A stretch of DNA of 53,666 nucleotides from Saprospiraceae bacterium (GCA_022448945.1 JAKVCV010000024.1:1-53666); one strand, 5' to 3'. Positions 1 through 8,478 are shown, numbered from the stretch's first letter. The notes: a model not told the origin generated them from the sequence alone. Translations and numbers: made by a program.

Positions 1-665
1 TTCCAATCCGAATTGGATTTTAAATGAGTTCCTACATTTGACCCACCTATTGCTGTTTCCAAAATTATCCATTCAGCATCACTCGGCAGGTGCCAGCCAG
101 GAGGACAAACTATATTTGCAGTAGCCCAATCGTATAAACGTCCATATACAGAAGTTGGGTTATTAGGATTTCCCCAGGAACCACTAGTATTGTAATCAAG
201 GTTTTCTGCCAACCATCTTTGAGTGGATATGGTTACAGTTCTATAAATTTTACCATCTCGATTATCCTGCATCCATGCAAATCCTTCTGCAGTAAAGACA
301 ATTGGACTTCCAGTCAGACTATCAGCATATGCAGTAACAGTTTGATTACCTATATGACTTCCTAATGTCCAATGGACAAAAGCTTTGCCCAAATTATCAG
401 TAGTTACTAAATTACTACTAAGTGTCCCAAAAGTATTACTATCAACCTGGAATGATATTTCTACTCCAGGAAATGCCTCGCCTTTATTATCCTTTACCAT
501 AACAACTAATGAATCAGAAAGTTGTTGGGTAATATAGGCACTTTGGTTATTTCCATATACATATAACAAAGATGTAGCTTCAGGAGCAGGAGGCTCCTTT
601 TCACAACTAGTCCATGTAAAAGCTATAAAGCAAAGTGATAGAAAAACAAATAAAATCTTTATCAT
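1..665 (-). CDS. Lipoprotein with FISUMP (Fib_succ_major) domain, C-terminus outside window
   Basis: I translated this by hand from the ATG whose complement is at 663-665; the frame stays open to the window edge, so the C-terminus is missing. The N-terminus is a hydrophobic signal followed by Thr-Ser-Cys-Glu, a lipobox-like site near residue 21, so it is probably an outer-membrane or periplasmic lipoprotein. Next comes an Ig-like stretch (VVMVKDNKGEAFPGVEISF) typical of Big/invasin-like repeats. From about residue 145 the motifs RWLAENLDYN, YGRLYDWATA and CPPGWHLPSDAEW are the hallmark of the Fibrobacter succinogenes major paralogous domain, common in Bacteroidota surface proteins. Its biochemical function is not known. 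The domain call is firm; the lipoprotein call is likely. Confidence 0.8.
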   Translation of the reverse strand, partial: MIKILFVFLSLCFIAFTWTSCEKEPPAPEATSLLYVYGNNQSAYITQQLSDSLVVMVKDNKGEAFPGVEISFQVDSNTFGTLSSNLVTTDNLGKAFVHWTLGSHIGNQTVTAYADSLTGSPIVFTAEGFAWMQDNRDGKIYRTVTISTQRWLAENLDYNTSGSWGNPNNPTSVYGRLYDWATANIVCPPGWHLPSDAEWIILETAIGGSNVGTHLKSNSDW

Positions 666-819
666 GACTTAAGGCATTTTAACTTTGTATGATTTAATCA
701 ATAAAATCCAAGATAGTTATATTATTCAAGAAAAATAACTTTAATGGATTGATGAAAAAAAAATCTAAGGGAAACAATTAGATTTTGCGATTTTCAATCT
801 ATAAACATTATTTATACAA

Positions 820-2046
820 CTAATCCCATGATCCTAAAGAAGTAGCTTTTCGTTCCATTAAAGCCATATAAAACCCATCAAAACCTTCTTCTTGTGGCAA
901 GATCACTTGTTCCCTAACAAGTGTGAATCCTGCTCCTACCGAACTATTAAGGAAGGTTTTAATTTGTTCATGATTTTCACATGGTAATATACTACAGGTT
1001 GCATAAACAATTTTACCACCTTGTTTACAAATCGGGGCATAATCCTGCAATATTTGTTGTTGTTTGCTTAGTGTTTTTTTTAATAGTTTTGGTGTAAGCC
1101 TCCATTTAATATGTGGACTCCTCCTTAATGTTCCCAAACCTGAACACGGAACATCCAACAACAATCTATCAGCTAAATCATGTAACTGAAGAATACTTTT
1201 TTTACTTTTTATTAATTGAGTTTTCAAGATAGTTACAGCTGCTCTTTTTGCACGTTTTTTAAGTTGGCATAACCTATCATTATCTACATCTAATGAAAGA
1301 ATACGTCCTCTGTTTTCCATTAAAGCAGCAATATGTAAACTCTTACCACCTGCACCTGCACAAGCATCTACGACATACATGCCTTTTTCTACTTCTAAAA
1401 ATGGTGCTACCTTTTGTGAAGATGCATCCTGAATTTCAAAGTATCCTCTTTCATAACTTGGCATATTTGTCAATTTTCTGCGTTCTGGAACTACGACACC
1501 AGCGGGAATATCTAGCAATTGAGTATATATACCTTTGCTTTTTAGTTCATTTACAAAACCCATGCGTGACGTTTTTAAAGTATTCGCCCTTAGCACTAAT
1601 TGTGCAGTTTTATTTAAGGCTTTTATACACTCCTCCCATCGATCTCCTAATTCATAAAGACCCAACTCATCTAACCAATCAGGAATCGCTTCTTTTATTT
1701 TTCGGATTTTAGATATTTCCCGATATCGGTTTTCAATATGTTTATTGTCCAATTCAGCAAATTCTTCCCATGGAGGCAATTCATTTCCTTCGATCAACCA
1801 CATTATACCTAATATATGCCACCAATGATTTGTAGTTTTGGGTTCTTTACCATAAACTTCATAATAAAGACGATACCAACGCACAGCATTATAAATTGTC
1901 GCTGCGAGAAATCGTCTGTCTTTGGAGCCCCACTTCTTATTTGAACGCAAAGTTGACTGTACTACCTGATCAGCCAACTTGTTTTGCGAAAATATTTTTT
2001 GTAATGCGTTGATAGACGCAGCTACTAAATTTCGGTATAGTCTCAA
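820..2046 (-). CDS. rsmB: RsmB/NOP-family 16S rRNA (cytosine-C5) methyltransferase
   Basis: SAM-dependent methyltransferase expected to make m5C in rRNA (C967 of 16S if a true RsmB). Residues 5-140 resemble the NusB-like RNA-binding domain of RsmB. The Rossmann methyltransferase domain follows: motif I VVDACAGAGGKS (225-236), motif IV DVPCSG with Cys301, and motif VI YATCS with Cys351. These two cysteines are the release and nucleophile pair of the NOP/RsmB family. The length of 408 aa is normal. The start codon is TTG: an in-frame TAA lies eight codons upstream, no ATG comes before residue 82, and an AAGGAA purine stretch sits just before the TTG. RsmF and other NOP-type enzymes are the alternatives, but the NusB-like N-terminus favours RsmB. 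Confidence 0.88.
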   Translation of the reverse strand: MRLYRNLVAASINALQKIFSQNKLADQVVQSTLRSNKKWGSKDRRFLAATIYNAVRWYRLYYEVYGKEPKTTNHWWHILGIMWLIEGNELPPWEEFAELDNKHIENRYREISKIRKIKEAIPDWLDELGLYELGDRWEECIKALNKTAQLVLRANTLKTSRMGFVNELKSKGIYTQLLDIPAGVVVPERRKLTNMPSYERGYFEIQDASSQKVAPFLEVEKGMYVVDACAGAGGKSLHIAALMENRGRILSLDVDNDRLCQLKKRAKRAAVTILKTQLIKSKKSILQLHDLADRLLLDVPCSGLGTLRRSPHIKWRLTPKLLKKTLSKQQQILQDYAPICKQGGKIVYATCSILPCENHEQIKTFLNSSVGAGFTLVREQVILPQEEGFDGFYMALMERKATSLGSWD

Positions 2047-2054
2047 TTTTTCCT

Positions 2055-2062
2055 TACTTTTG
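2055..2062 (+). promoter_or_regulatory. TAnnTTTG (-7) promoter element, possible promoter of ornithine aminotransferase
   Basis: TACTTTTG matches the Bacteroidota -7 consensus TAnnTTTG and points toward the gene at 2239. No clear TTG lies 17-23 bases upstream, and the implied leader of about 170 bases is long, so this is tentative. Confidence 0.3.
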
Positions 2063-2238
2063 TCATTTTAGAATTCGAAAACTATTAGTTTAATTGTAAT
2101 TAATTGATTATTAATTTTTTAACACATTATCTTTAATCATTAATTATATAGTATGTAGTAAATTTACAGATAAGATTTACAGTATGGTAAAATTTGACTT
2201 ATTTCTTATTAAAATAGCTCATTTAAAATAAAACATAG

Positions 2239-3492
2239 ATGGAAACAACAACAAAAAAACTGAGTTCTGCAGAATTAATGGAGCTGGAAAACAAATATGG
2301 TGCACACAATTATCATCCACTTGGTGTTGTATTGGCAAAAGGCGAAGGCGTTTATGTTTGGGATGTTGAAGGAAAAAAATATTTTGATTTCTTATCTGCA
2401 TATTCTGCTGTCAACCAAGGCCATTGCCACCCTAGGTTAGTTGAAGCAATTAAAACACAAGCTGCAACCTTAAATCTGACTTCAAGAGCTTTTTACAATG
2501 ATCAACTGGGAGTATATGAAAAGTATGTAACTGAATATTTTGGCTATGATAAGGTTTTACCTATGAATACCGGTGCAGAAGGTGTTGAGACAGCTATAAA
2601 AATATGTAGAAAATGGGGGTATGAAAAAAAAGGTATAGCCGTAAATGAAGCTAAAATTATAGTTTGTGGCCAGAATTTTCATGGCAGAACTGTTACCATC
2701 ATCTCTTTTTCTAGTGATCCAGATGCCAGAGGGAATTTTGGGCCTTACACTCCAGGATTTATATCTATACCATATAATAATATCGAAGCCTTAAAGAGTG
2801 TACTAGAAACTGAATCAAAAACTATTGCAGGGTTTTTGGTAGAACCAATTCAGGGTGAAGCTGGTGTTAATGTTCCAGATGAAGGCTTTCTGTTGGAAGC
2901 ATATAAAATGTGTAAACAACACAATGTTTTATTTATTGGCGATGAGATTCAAACTGGGATTGCTAGAACAGGAAGAATGTTAGCTTGTGAATATGAAAAT
3001 GTTAAACCTGACATTTTAATTTTAGGTAAAGCACTTTCTGGTGGCATGTACCCTGTCGCAGCAGTATTAGCAAATGATGAAATAATGGAAGTTATAAAAC
3101 CAGGGCAACATGGCTCTACTTATGGTGGAAACCCAATGGCATGTGCAGTTGCAATGGAAGCATTAAAGATTGTTTCTGAAGAACAACTAGCAGTGAATGC
3201 CTTTGACCTTGGAGTAATATTCCGTAAAAGAATGAATACATTAGCCGAAAAATCAGATTTAGTTTTGAAAGTAAGAGGCAAGGGTTTATTAAATGCTATT
3301 CTTATAAATGACAGCCCGGAATCATCTACAGCAATGGATATTTGTATTGCTCTATCTAAAAATAGTTTGCTTGCTAAACCTACTCATGGCAATATTATTC
3401 GTTTTGCGCCACCATTGGTAATGACAAAGTCTCAACTAGATGAATGCTGTTCTATTATTGAAAAGACAATTTTGAGCTTTAAAAAAGTCTGA
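2239..3492 (+). CDS. rocD: Ornithine--oxo-acid aminotransferase
   Basis: PLP-dependent class III aminotransferase that moves the delta-amino group of ornithine to 2-oxoglutarate, giving glutamate semialdehyde for arginine breakdown and proline synthesis. The N-terminal pattern [12 protein letters not shown] and [18 protein letters not shown] is characteristic of ornithine aminotransferase within the family. PLP contacts are visible: [11 protein letters not shown] (111-121), the Asp of GDEIQTG (Asp235) and the Schiff-base lysine in LGKALSGG (Lys264). The length of 417 aa is typical. The ATG at 2239 begins directly with [10 protein letters not shown]. It is flanked by the reverse-strand rsmB and by unrelated small exported proteins, so it appears monocistronic. 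The substrate call is high confidence because these motifs separate it from acetylornithine and GABA aminotransferases. Confidence 0.95.
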   Translation: METTTKKLSSAELMELENKYGAHNYHPLGVVLAKGEGVYVWDVEGKKYFDFLSAYSAVNQGHCHPRLVEAIKTQAATLNLTSRAFYNDQLGVYEKYVTEYFGYDKVLPMNTGAEGVETAIKICRKWGYEKKGIAVNEAKIIVCGQNFHGRTVTIISFSSDPDARGNFGPYTPGFISIPYNNIEALKSVLETESKTIAGFLVEPIQGEAGVNVPDEGFLLEAYKMCKQHNVLFIGDEIQTGIARTGRMLACEYENVKPDILILGKALSGGMYPVAAVLANDEIMEVIKPGQHGSTYGGNPMACAVAMEALKIVSEEQLAVNAFDLGVIFRKRMNTLAEKSDLVLKVRGKGLLNAILINDSPESSTAMDICIALSKNSLLAKPTHGNIIRFAPPLVMTKSQLDECCSIIEKTILSFKKV

Positions 3493-3617
3493 TTTACTAA
3501 TTGAATAAACGAAAAAAGACGGCTCAAAAATTCAATATAAAAATAATGAATTTTGAATAAGTTATTAAAAAAATTCCGTTCTTGTCAAAAAGGCTAAATC
3601 AAAGATATAATCATAAC

Positions 3618-4004
3618 ATGAAAACAAGTATTTTAACGATTTTACTTATTTTGTTTTTCATAGGATGTAAGAGCTCAAAAATTGAAAAAATCCAAAATAG
3701 AAGTACTGACATCAATTTATTATTTGGACTATGGAAAGTCACTGCTTTTAGATTTAATGATGGCAGGGTAATGCTAGGAGAATACATGGGCAATCCTGAA
3801 TATGAATTTACTAAAGAAGGAAATCGAATAAAGACACTTAATACAGAACCTGCCCCTCCTGCCGAATCTGTTGAATATAAAATTGAAGGAGATAGTATAA
3901 AATACCCTCAAAAACCTAAATTCCCTAACATGAAAATTGTAAAGTTATCAAAAGACACATTGGTCTTGAGTAATAAAACATTATCATGGTATTTACACAA
4001 ATAA
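3618..4004 (+). CDS. Small lipocalin-like lipoprotein
   Basis: I take the ATG at 3618, not an earlier in-frame codon at 3582, because it begins a clean lipoprotein signal peptide: MKTSILTILLILFFIGCKSS, with lipobox FIGC and Cys17 as the acylation site. The mature part is about 110 residues, with LFGLWKVTAFRF near its start and alternating beta-strand segments ending in KLSKDTLVLSNKTLSWYLHK. This layout (an early Gly-x-Trp followed by a DSI strand and an LxKDTLVL strand) matches small lipocalin-like lipoproteins of Bacteroidota. The ligand is unknown. The next gene, 39 bases downstream, has a similar layout, so the two may be diverged tandem copies. Recognition is by pattern only. Confidence 0.7.
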   Translation: MKTSILTILLILFFIGCKSSKIEKIQNRSTDINLLFGLWKVTAFRFNDGRVMLGEYMGNPEYEFTKEGNRIKTLNTEPAPPAESVEYKIEGDSIKYPQKPKFPNMKIVKLSKDTLVLSNKTLSWYLHK

Positions 4005-4043
4005 AAGATAAATTTAATGCTAAACTATATCAAACTATTAAAC

Positions 4044-4523
4044 ATGTATAAAACACCAAAAATTAATATTATTGTATTATTAATGATTTCCTTTTTGGGT
4101 TTTAATGAATCTTATGCTCAAGATAAAGAAGATAAAAAAATGAATGAAACATTGGCCAAAGTAAATAAATGGCGATGTAAAAAAGTCTTGGTGGATGGCA
4201 AAGAGATAAACCTAGACAGTACGAACATAGGAGTTGTTACAATGGAATTTTCAGTTCTTAAAAAAAGGAAAATAAAAAAAATCACTACCAAAAAAGGAGT
4301 AGAAAAAAATAAAAAAGTATTAGAAATGACTAATGTCTTCAAGATTGAAATGAGTGGAAATGATCGGATATTTAACTATAACATAAAAAACGACTCTATT
4401 CAATTTATGTCTGTCAAAGGCTTCAATGATTATAAAATAATCAGTATTAATGATACAGAGCTTTTATTAGAACATGTCTTAAACAAAAGCAAATTCAGCT
4501 GGCTAATGATTCCAATAGAATAA
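4044..4523 (+). CDS. Small exported lipocalin-like protein
   Basis: An exported protein of unknown function. An ATG at 4017 is also in frame, but the ATG at 4044 gives a standard signal peptide (INIIVLLMISFLGFNESYAQ, cleavage after Ala-Gln) and is preferred. The mature domain has an early Trp (KVNKWRCKKVLVDGKEI), a very Lys-rich middle (about residues 70-95), then FNYNIKNDSIQF and an ISINDTELLLEH strand ending in FSWLMIPIE. The W, DSI, D-x-L-L-L and SW order repeats that of the preceding lipoprotein, which suggests that the two are relatives and probably co-transcribed (39-base gap). There is no lipobox, so it is likely periplasmic or secreted. Confidence 0.65.
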   Translation: MYKTPKINIIVLLMISFLGFNESYAQDKEDKKMNETLAKVNKWRCKKVLVDGKEINLDSTNIGVVTMEFSVLKKRKIKKITTKKGVEKNKKVLEMTNVFKIEMSGNDRIFNYNIKNDSIQFMSVKGFNDYKIISINDTELLLEHVLNKSKFSWLMIPIE

Positions 4524-4716
4524 TACAAAGCAATAAAAGTTTACATTAAAGTAATGCCATAGAAAAAATAGAACTAAAATATAATTTCTATATCATACAT
4601 TCAAGTACTGTATTATAAGCGATTCAATTATTTAAAATTATATAACTAATATCTAAAGCTAATCGATTAATTTCTTTTAGGTCAAGATATCAATAGCTGG
4701 TTGGTTCTAAATAAAA

Positions 4717-4742
4717 TTGAAAAAATTAAACTATTTTTTCAA
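4717..4742. repeat. Short perfect inverted repeat (10-bp arms)
   Basis: TTGAAAAAAT at 4717-4726 is repeated in inverse at 4733-4742 around the loop TAAACT. It lies about 190 bases after the upstream gene and just before a promoter-like element. It could be a weak terminator for the small exported gene pair, but the stem is almost all A-T. Confidence 0.4.
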
Positions 4743-4750
4743 TAATAGTT

Positions 4751-4780
4751 TTGGTGTTTTATATAATTTTATTAGCTTTG
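4751..4780 (+). promoter_or_regulatory. Bacteroidota-type promoter (TTG-N19-TAnnTTTG) for a candidate small RNA
   Basis: TTG at 4751-4753, 19 bases, then TAGCTTTG at 4773-4780. Both elements and the spacing agree with the sigma-ABfr promoter consensus TTG-N17-23-TAnnTTTG known from Bacteroides and Flavobacterium. Transcription would start near 4786-4788. A second exact TAnnTTTG (TAGTTTTG, 4746-4753) overlaps the upstream part. No protein gene follows before the terminator at 4878. Confidence 0.55.
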
Positions 4781-4786
4781 GGCTGT

Positions 4787-4916
4787 CGTTGTAATACATT
4801 AGATATTAGATGTTGTCAATTCGACGGAATAAACATCTAATGTATTACGAATTAATTGATTGATTTTTGGTGATTATAAGGTTTGTTAAACGAAAGTTTG
4901 ACAAACCTTTTTTTTT
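4787..4916 (+). ncRNA. Candidate intergenic small RNA (about 130 nt) with two alternative 5' hairpins
   Basis: Between the promoter at 4751-4780 and the terminator at 4878-4916 lies a segment with two competing stems. Stem A is a perfect 14-bp repeat: GTAATACATTAGAT (4791-4804) with its inverse at 4835-4848. Stem B is a perfect 10-bp repeat: ATTAGATGTT (4805-4814) with AACATCTAAT (4832-4841), extended by GTC/GAC (4815-4817 and 4823-4825). Both need bases 4835-4841, so they exclude each other. The only reading frame inside is a 17-codon ATG frame at 4810, which I regard as chance. The nearest genes end at 4523 (forward) and 5049 (reverse), so neither explains the signals. I do not recognise a known RNA family. 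Confidence 0.5.
4878..4916 (+). terminator. Strong intrinsic terminator, forward strand
   Basis: AAGGTTTGT (4878-4886) pairs with ACAAACCTT (4901-4909). The stem continues inside with AAAC/GTTT around a GAAA tetraloop (4892-4895), interrupted only by a T-G mismatch. A run of T reaches 4916. There is no T-run on the other strand, so it acts forward. It is 355 bases beyond the last forward gene. Confidence 0.8.
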
Positions 4917-5048
4917 GATCTTATAATTACTATCAATTATAGTCTCTAAGCAAAATGATGGAAAATATGAAAATTTAAAAAGGAAAAAGACAATAGTTTT
5001 ATTTTAGTAGAAAATTATAAACCCCTATATGATTAGCACCTATGTACC

Positions 5049-6203
5049 TCAAGCAAGTTGTTGAACATTTCTACGGATAGAGGCAACATTTACCCAAATA
5101 AATAATATAGAGAAAAGAACTCCTGCCAACCATACAATTGGATCTAAATTATAACTCAAATTATATCCTTGTTCTTCAATTTGCTTAGCAATAACATACT
5201 TAATAGGAATAAGAAACATAAAAACTGCAATTACCACTACTCCAAAAAGAAACAACAAATTTCTGGCAAGCACCTGCGCTATTTTGTTTATATGATAACC
5301 AAGTTCTAAAAGCAGCTTAATATCATTACTAAGTTGAGCAATAAGCACTTGAAAATTAAGGGCAAAAACCAACATAGACAAACTAACTATAATAAAACCA
5401 ATAATGATTATCAAAAAAACGAGTAAAAATAAGGTGGTTTTAAGTTCTCCACCTATCAACCCTCCCCGAGAGATTTCATAGTTGTTTTCTTCCAAAAATT
5501 TCTCTAAACTAACACTATATGGGTTGTCAGTAGAAGCAATAACTTGAGTTGGAAGTTTAGTTGCTGTACCATCACCAAATTTATCATTGGCATATTTCAT
5601 AAAAGACTTTGGTGTCAGAATAGAATTTACATTTGGCGTAAATCCACACACATAAGCATCAAAATATTCTATCTTCCCATTGCCGGTTACTGTAATTTTG
5701 AAATCAACTAAACGAATAGAGCTAGCTGAAAACTTGGGTAATCCCTGACTCGGAGCAAAACCAAAATTATACAAAGCTAAATAATCACTTGAGAGTACTA
5801 TTGGAATTCTATCGCCGGGATGCCATTGAAACAAAACTGAATCTACCGACAAAAATGAATGAGGAAGTGATTGAAAAAAAAGAAGAGTCGTGAAACCCAT
5901 TGCTCTACTAGATAAAGATACTTTATATTTGTTGGATTCAAAGGCATCAACTTTCTTAAAGAATGGCTGTTTTTGAATCTCCTGAAATTCTTCATCAGAA
6001 AACTCTAATGGTTTACCATAATTTTTTTCAAAAATCTTATTGATAACCAAAAAGTTGTTGTCTCTAGCCCCTTTGGTAAGAATCTGAATATCAAGATAAA
6101 CCTGAACGGCAAAAAGCAACAAAAAAAGACCAATAAAGATGCCTGCAGAAGCACCGATAGACTGCCAACGATTTTTATTTTTCCAAAGTAATTTATTTAG
6201 CAT
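5049..6203 (-). CDS. FtsX-like (MacB/LolE-type) ABC permease without adjacent ATPase
   Basis: Inner-membrane protein of 384 aa with the FtsX/MacB topology: TM1 at about 16-37, a large periplasmic domain (38-255), then TM2 (257-283), TM3 (315-337) and TM4 (356-375). The segment LLLELGYHINKIAQVLARN between TM2 and TM3 matches the cytoplasmic coupling helix of FtsX-like permeases, which contacts the ATPase. Such proteins act in mechanotransmission or lipoprotein/peptide export rather than in classical import. No ATP-binding partner lies nearby, so the ATPase must be encoded elsewhere. It is the last gene of a reverse series RsgA, 245-aa hypothetical, permease, separated from the hypothetical by 67 bases. 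Confidence 0.7.
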   Translation of the reverse strand: MLNKLLWKNKNRWQSIGASAGIFIGLFLLLFAVQVYLDIQILTKGARDNNFLVINKIFEKNYGKPLEFSDEEFQEIQKQPFFKKVDAFESNKYKVSLSSRAMGFTTLLFFQSLPHSFLSVDSVLFQWHPGDRIPIVLSSDYLALYNFGFAPSQGLPKFSASSIRLVDFKITVTGNGKIEYFDAYVCGFTPNVNSILTPKSFMKYANDKFGDGTATKLPTQVIASTDNPYSVSLEKFLEENNYEISRGGLIGGELKTTLFLLVFLIIIIGFIIVSLSMLVFALNFQVLIAQLSNDIKLLLELGYHINKIAQVLARNLLFLFGVVVIAVFMFLIPIKYVIAKQIEEQGYNLSYNLDPIVWLAGVLFSILFIWVNVASIRRNVQQLA

Positions 6204-6270
6204 GAATTCACAAAAAATGAGATAGGGTAAAAATTAATAAGAAAAGAGAATATATTCTAAAAACAAATAC

Positions 6271-7008
6271 TTATAAATATCTACGTCTAACAAGTTTTAC
6301 AAATTCTTTTGCAACTGGTTTTTTTGTTTTTTTCATCCATTGATGTTGTTCGATAAGCGCAGACTCTATATGTACCCTAGCATCCAAAAAACTATTGCCT
6401 TCATTAAGAATTTTTATCGACGATTGAAATTTATCAACGTCTCCACTAAATAATTCATTGATATAAAGAAATTTTTCATTTAACCCCAATGCTTTATTCA
6501 AATCTTTAATAGGGGCATCACTAAGTTTCTGAGACAGGTCTGCTGCTGCTTTAAAAACAAATAGTTCATCGAAATCATTATTGAACTTTTCAGGTAGAGA
6601 TTTTTCAACGGTTGTTTTTTCTTTAACAACTTTTTCACCAATGACTTTGTTCGAGTAAATATGATCAGGCATATTATCACTTTCAACAATATCAGATACA
6701 GTTTTAGTGTTGTTTGAAGATTTTATTTCTTCAGATAAAACATTTTGCTTTACAGGTTTTCCTATATTTTTATTTTTTTCATCGACCAGAATTCCTTGTT
6801 TTGTATCTGGTGATATGTTTTCATCTTTAGTAACACTTAGCACTTCCTGATTTTCTGAAACATCATCAAAGCAGACATCATATAAATTACGTATAGCTTC
6901 TAAAAAGATATCGTGATCCACTCTTGAAACAAGTTCTTTGTTGCTTTCTAAATAAGCAAAGAAACGATTGACTTTATCTAACTTTATTTTTACTTTTTCT
7001 AATTTCAT
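6271..7008 (-). CDS. Conserved Bacteroidota hypothetical protein, two domains joined by a charged linker
   Basis: A 245-aa soluble protein that I cannot assign a function. The N-terminal 50 residues form a helical segment (KVNRFFAYLESNKELVSRVD). Residues about 55-150 are a low-complexity Lys/Glu/Ser-rich linker. The C-terminal 90 residues contain LNKALGLNEKFLYINELF-type sequence, then FQSSIKILNEGNSFLDAR and a final FVKLVRRRYL. I recall that C-terminal block (a helix with NEKFLFINELF, later a W and a terminal RRRY) from proteins widespread in Bacteroidota and annotated only as hypothetical. There is no signal peptide. It lies between RsgA (167 bases upstream) and the FtsX-like permease. Confidence 0.65.
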   Translation of the reverse strand: MKLEKVKIKLDKVNRFFAYLESNKELVSRVDHDIFLEAIRNLYDVCFDDVSENQEVLSVTKDENISPDTKQGILVDEKNKNIGKPVKQNVLSEEIKSSNNTKTVSDIVESDNMPDHIYSNKVIGEKVVKEKTTVEKSLPEKFNNDFDELFVFKAAADLSQKLSDAPIKDLNKALGLNEKFLYINELFSGDVDKFQSSIKILNEGNSFLDARVHIESALIEQHQWMKKTKKPVAKEFVKLVRRRYL

Positions 7009-7175
7009 CTGTTGTGAATTATAAATTGTGAATTATTAAATAATCGGATCTTTTTACTAATATGATTATGTAATGTCTTCAAATTAGCTTTGTTTGCTTC
7101 TTTGTAAATATCAAATTACGAAATTAATGCCATAAAGCATTTTTTTTATTTATTTTTTCAGAATTAAACGAAAAA

Positions 7176-8120
7176 TCACCAATCTGTCTCTCTTTCCCAT
7201 GAATTTTGTTCCATAATATCTTCAAGAATTGACAAGTAACTTTGATAACGTAAGATATTGATTGAACCAGATTCCACTGATTCTTTAACCGCACATTGAG
7301 GTTCATTTATGTGCATACAGTTCCCATATTTACAATGCTCTGACCTATCAAATATTTCTCGAAAATTATGCGCAACATCCATTGGGTTCATATTTATAAA
7401 ACCCATTTCTTTGATGCCTGGTGTATCAATAATATTCCCTCCATTATCTAATTCATACATTTGGGAAAAAGTTGTAGTATGAATTCCTTTCCCAGAGTAT
7501 TCAGAAACTTGCCTGGTTTCTATTTCTAACCCATTTTGTATTGCATTGATTAAAGATGATTTACCAACGCCAGAGTGTCCCGAAAGCAAAGTAGTCTTAT
7601 CTTTAAGAAGTGATTTCAAATTCTCAATTCCTTCACCATCAAGTGCAGAAACCAAAATAGTCTTATATCCGACTTCTTCATAAAGAGATGCAAGACCTTT
7701 TTGTATATTCATATCATCTTCACTATAGATATCTGCTTTATTAACAATTATATAGGTAGGTATATTATGAGATTCCGTTGAAAGCAAGAAACGATCTATA
7801 AATCCAGGTTTTAACATAGGTTCACGTATAGTAACTATAATAAATGCCTGATCAATATTTGCTGCAATCAAATGCATAAAATGCTTACGCCTTGTTGATT
7901 GCCTAAGTACATAATTCGATCTTGGGTACAATTTTGAAATCATTCCTGTTTCAAGTCCTTTTTCAAGATTAACAAAAACGAGATCACCAACAGCAATTGG
8001 ATTAGTCAACTTTAATTTACCCAATCTAAATTTTCCTTTAATCCTACATCTAATCAACCTTTCGTCTTCCAATTTGACGATGTACCATTTCCCAGTTGAT
8101 TTTGTAACTATTCCTTTCAA
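7176..8120 (-). CDS. rsgA: Ribosome small-subunit-dependent GTPase A
   Basis: Circularly permuted GTPase that assists late 30S subunit maturation. An OB-fold N-terminus (residues 1-65) is followed by G4 NKAD (127-130), G5 SAL (158-160), the P-loop GHSGVGKSS (181-189) and G3 DTPG (232-235): the permuted order G4-G5-G1-G3 defines the RsgA/YjeQ family. The C-terminal zinc knuckle is visible as Cys263, Cys268, His270 and Cys276. The length of 314 aa is normal. ATG at 8118-8120. It is probably the first gene of the reverse series that includes the next two genes. Confidence 0.96.
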   Translation of the reverse strand: MKGIVTKSTGKWYIVKLEDERLIRCRIKGKFRLGKLKLTNPIAVGDLVFVNLEKGLETGMISKLYPRSNYVLRQSTRRKHFMHLIAANIDQAFIIVTIREPMLKPGFIDRFLLSTESHNIPTYIIVNKADIYSEDDMNIQKGLASLYEEVGYKTILVSALDGEGIENLKSLLKDKTTLLSGHSGVGKSSLINAIQNGLEIETRQVSEYSGKGIHTTTFSQMYELDNGGNIIDTPGIKEMGFINMNPMDVAHNFREIFDRSEHCKYGNCMHINEPQCAVKESVESGSINILRYQSYLSILEDIMEQNSWERETDW

Positions 8121-8478
8121 ACGAGTTTAATTTATTGGATATTATATATACTCTTTTTAGTTTTTATTTAAATATACTTTCCTGAAAAAAGTGTAATTTA
8201 TTTATTTTATAATTTAAAAATTCTGCGAGCGTTAACATAAAGGTACACAGTATTAAATTAATTATCTCATGATCCTCCGAATTTTGCATTGTATAAGTTT
8301 CAAGACACATAAAATATAAAAAAAGTTTTATATAATCGATTATTCTCGTTTGTCTTGAAATAACAAAAATCAACAAATAACCTTCTTTTTATTATACAAA
8401 AGCATTACTTTTAACTACTACACTAAGCATGTTTTTTATATCAAATCAATAGATACATACCATACTAACATCCGTTTT
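8121..8478. other. Divergent intergenic region, no gene seen
   Basis: This 358-bp AT-rich gap separates reverse rsgA from the forward glycosyltransferase and must hold both promoters. I found no full TTG-N19-TAnnTTTG match, no strong hairpin and no convincing coding frame. A 70-codon reverse frame at 8164-8376 has no recognisable features. Confidence 0.6.

Noticed and set aside
1293-1712. 139-codon forward frame opposite rsmB
   Set aside because: It is antisense to a firmly identified gene, has a composition rich in Leu/His/Tyr without domains, and is a shadow of AT-rich coding.
2167-2238. TAAAATTTG near 2190 as promoter of the ornithine aminotransferase gene
   Set aside because: It has three bases, not two, between TA and TTTG and so does not fit the -7 consensus; the exact TACTTTTG farther upstream is listed instead with low confidence.
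3474-3530. TTGAGC and GCTCAA around the end of the ornithine aminotransferase gene as a terminator
   Set aside because: The arms are only six bases, far apart (about 40 bases) and not followed by a T-run.
4810-4863. 17-codon ATG frame inside the candidate small RNA
   Set aside because: It overlaps both hairpins, lacks a ribosome-binding context and has no recognisable feature; kept only as a remote possibility of a leader peptide.
8164-8376. 70-codon reverse frame in the rsgA upstream gap
   Set aside because: No recognisable motif, signal peptide or start context; the sequence looks like random AT-rich translation.
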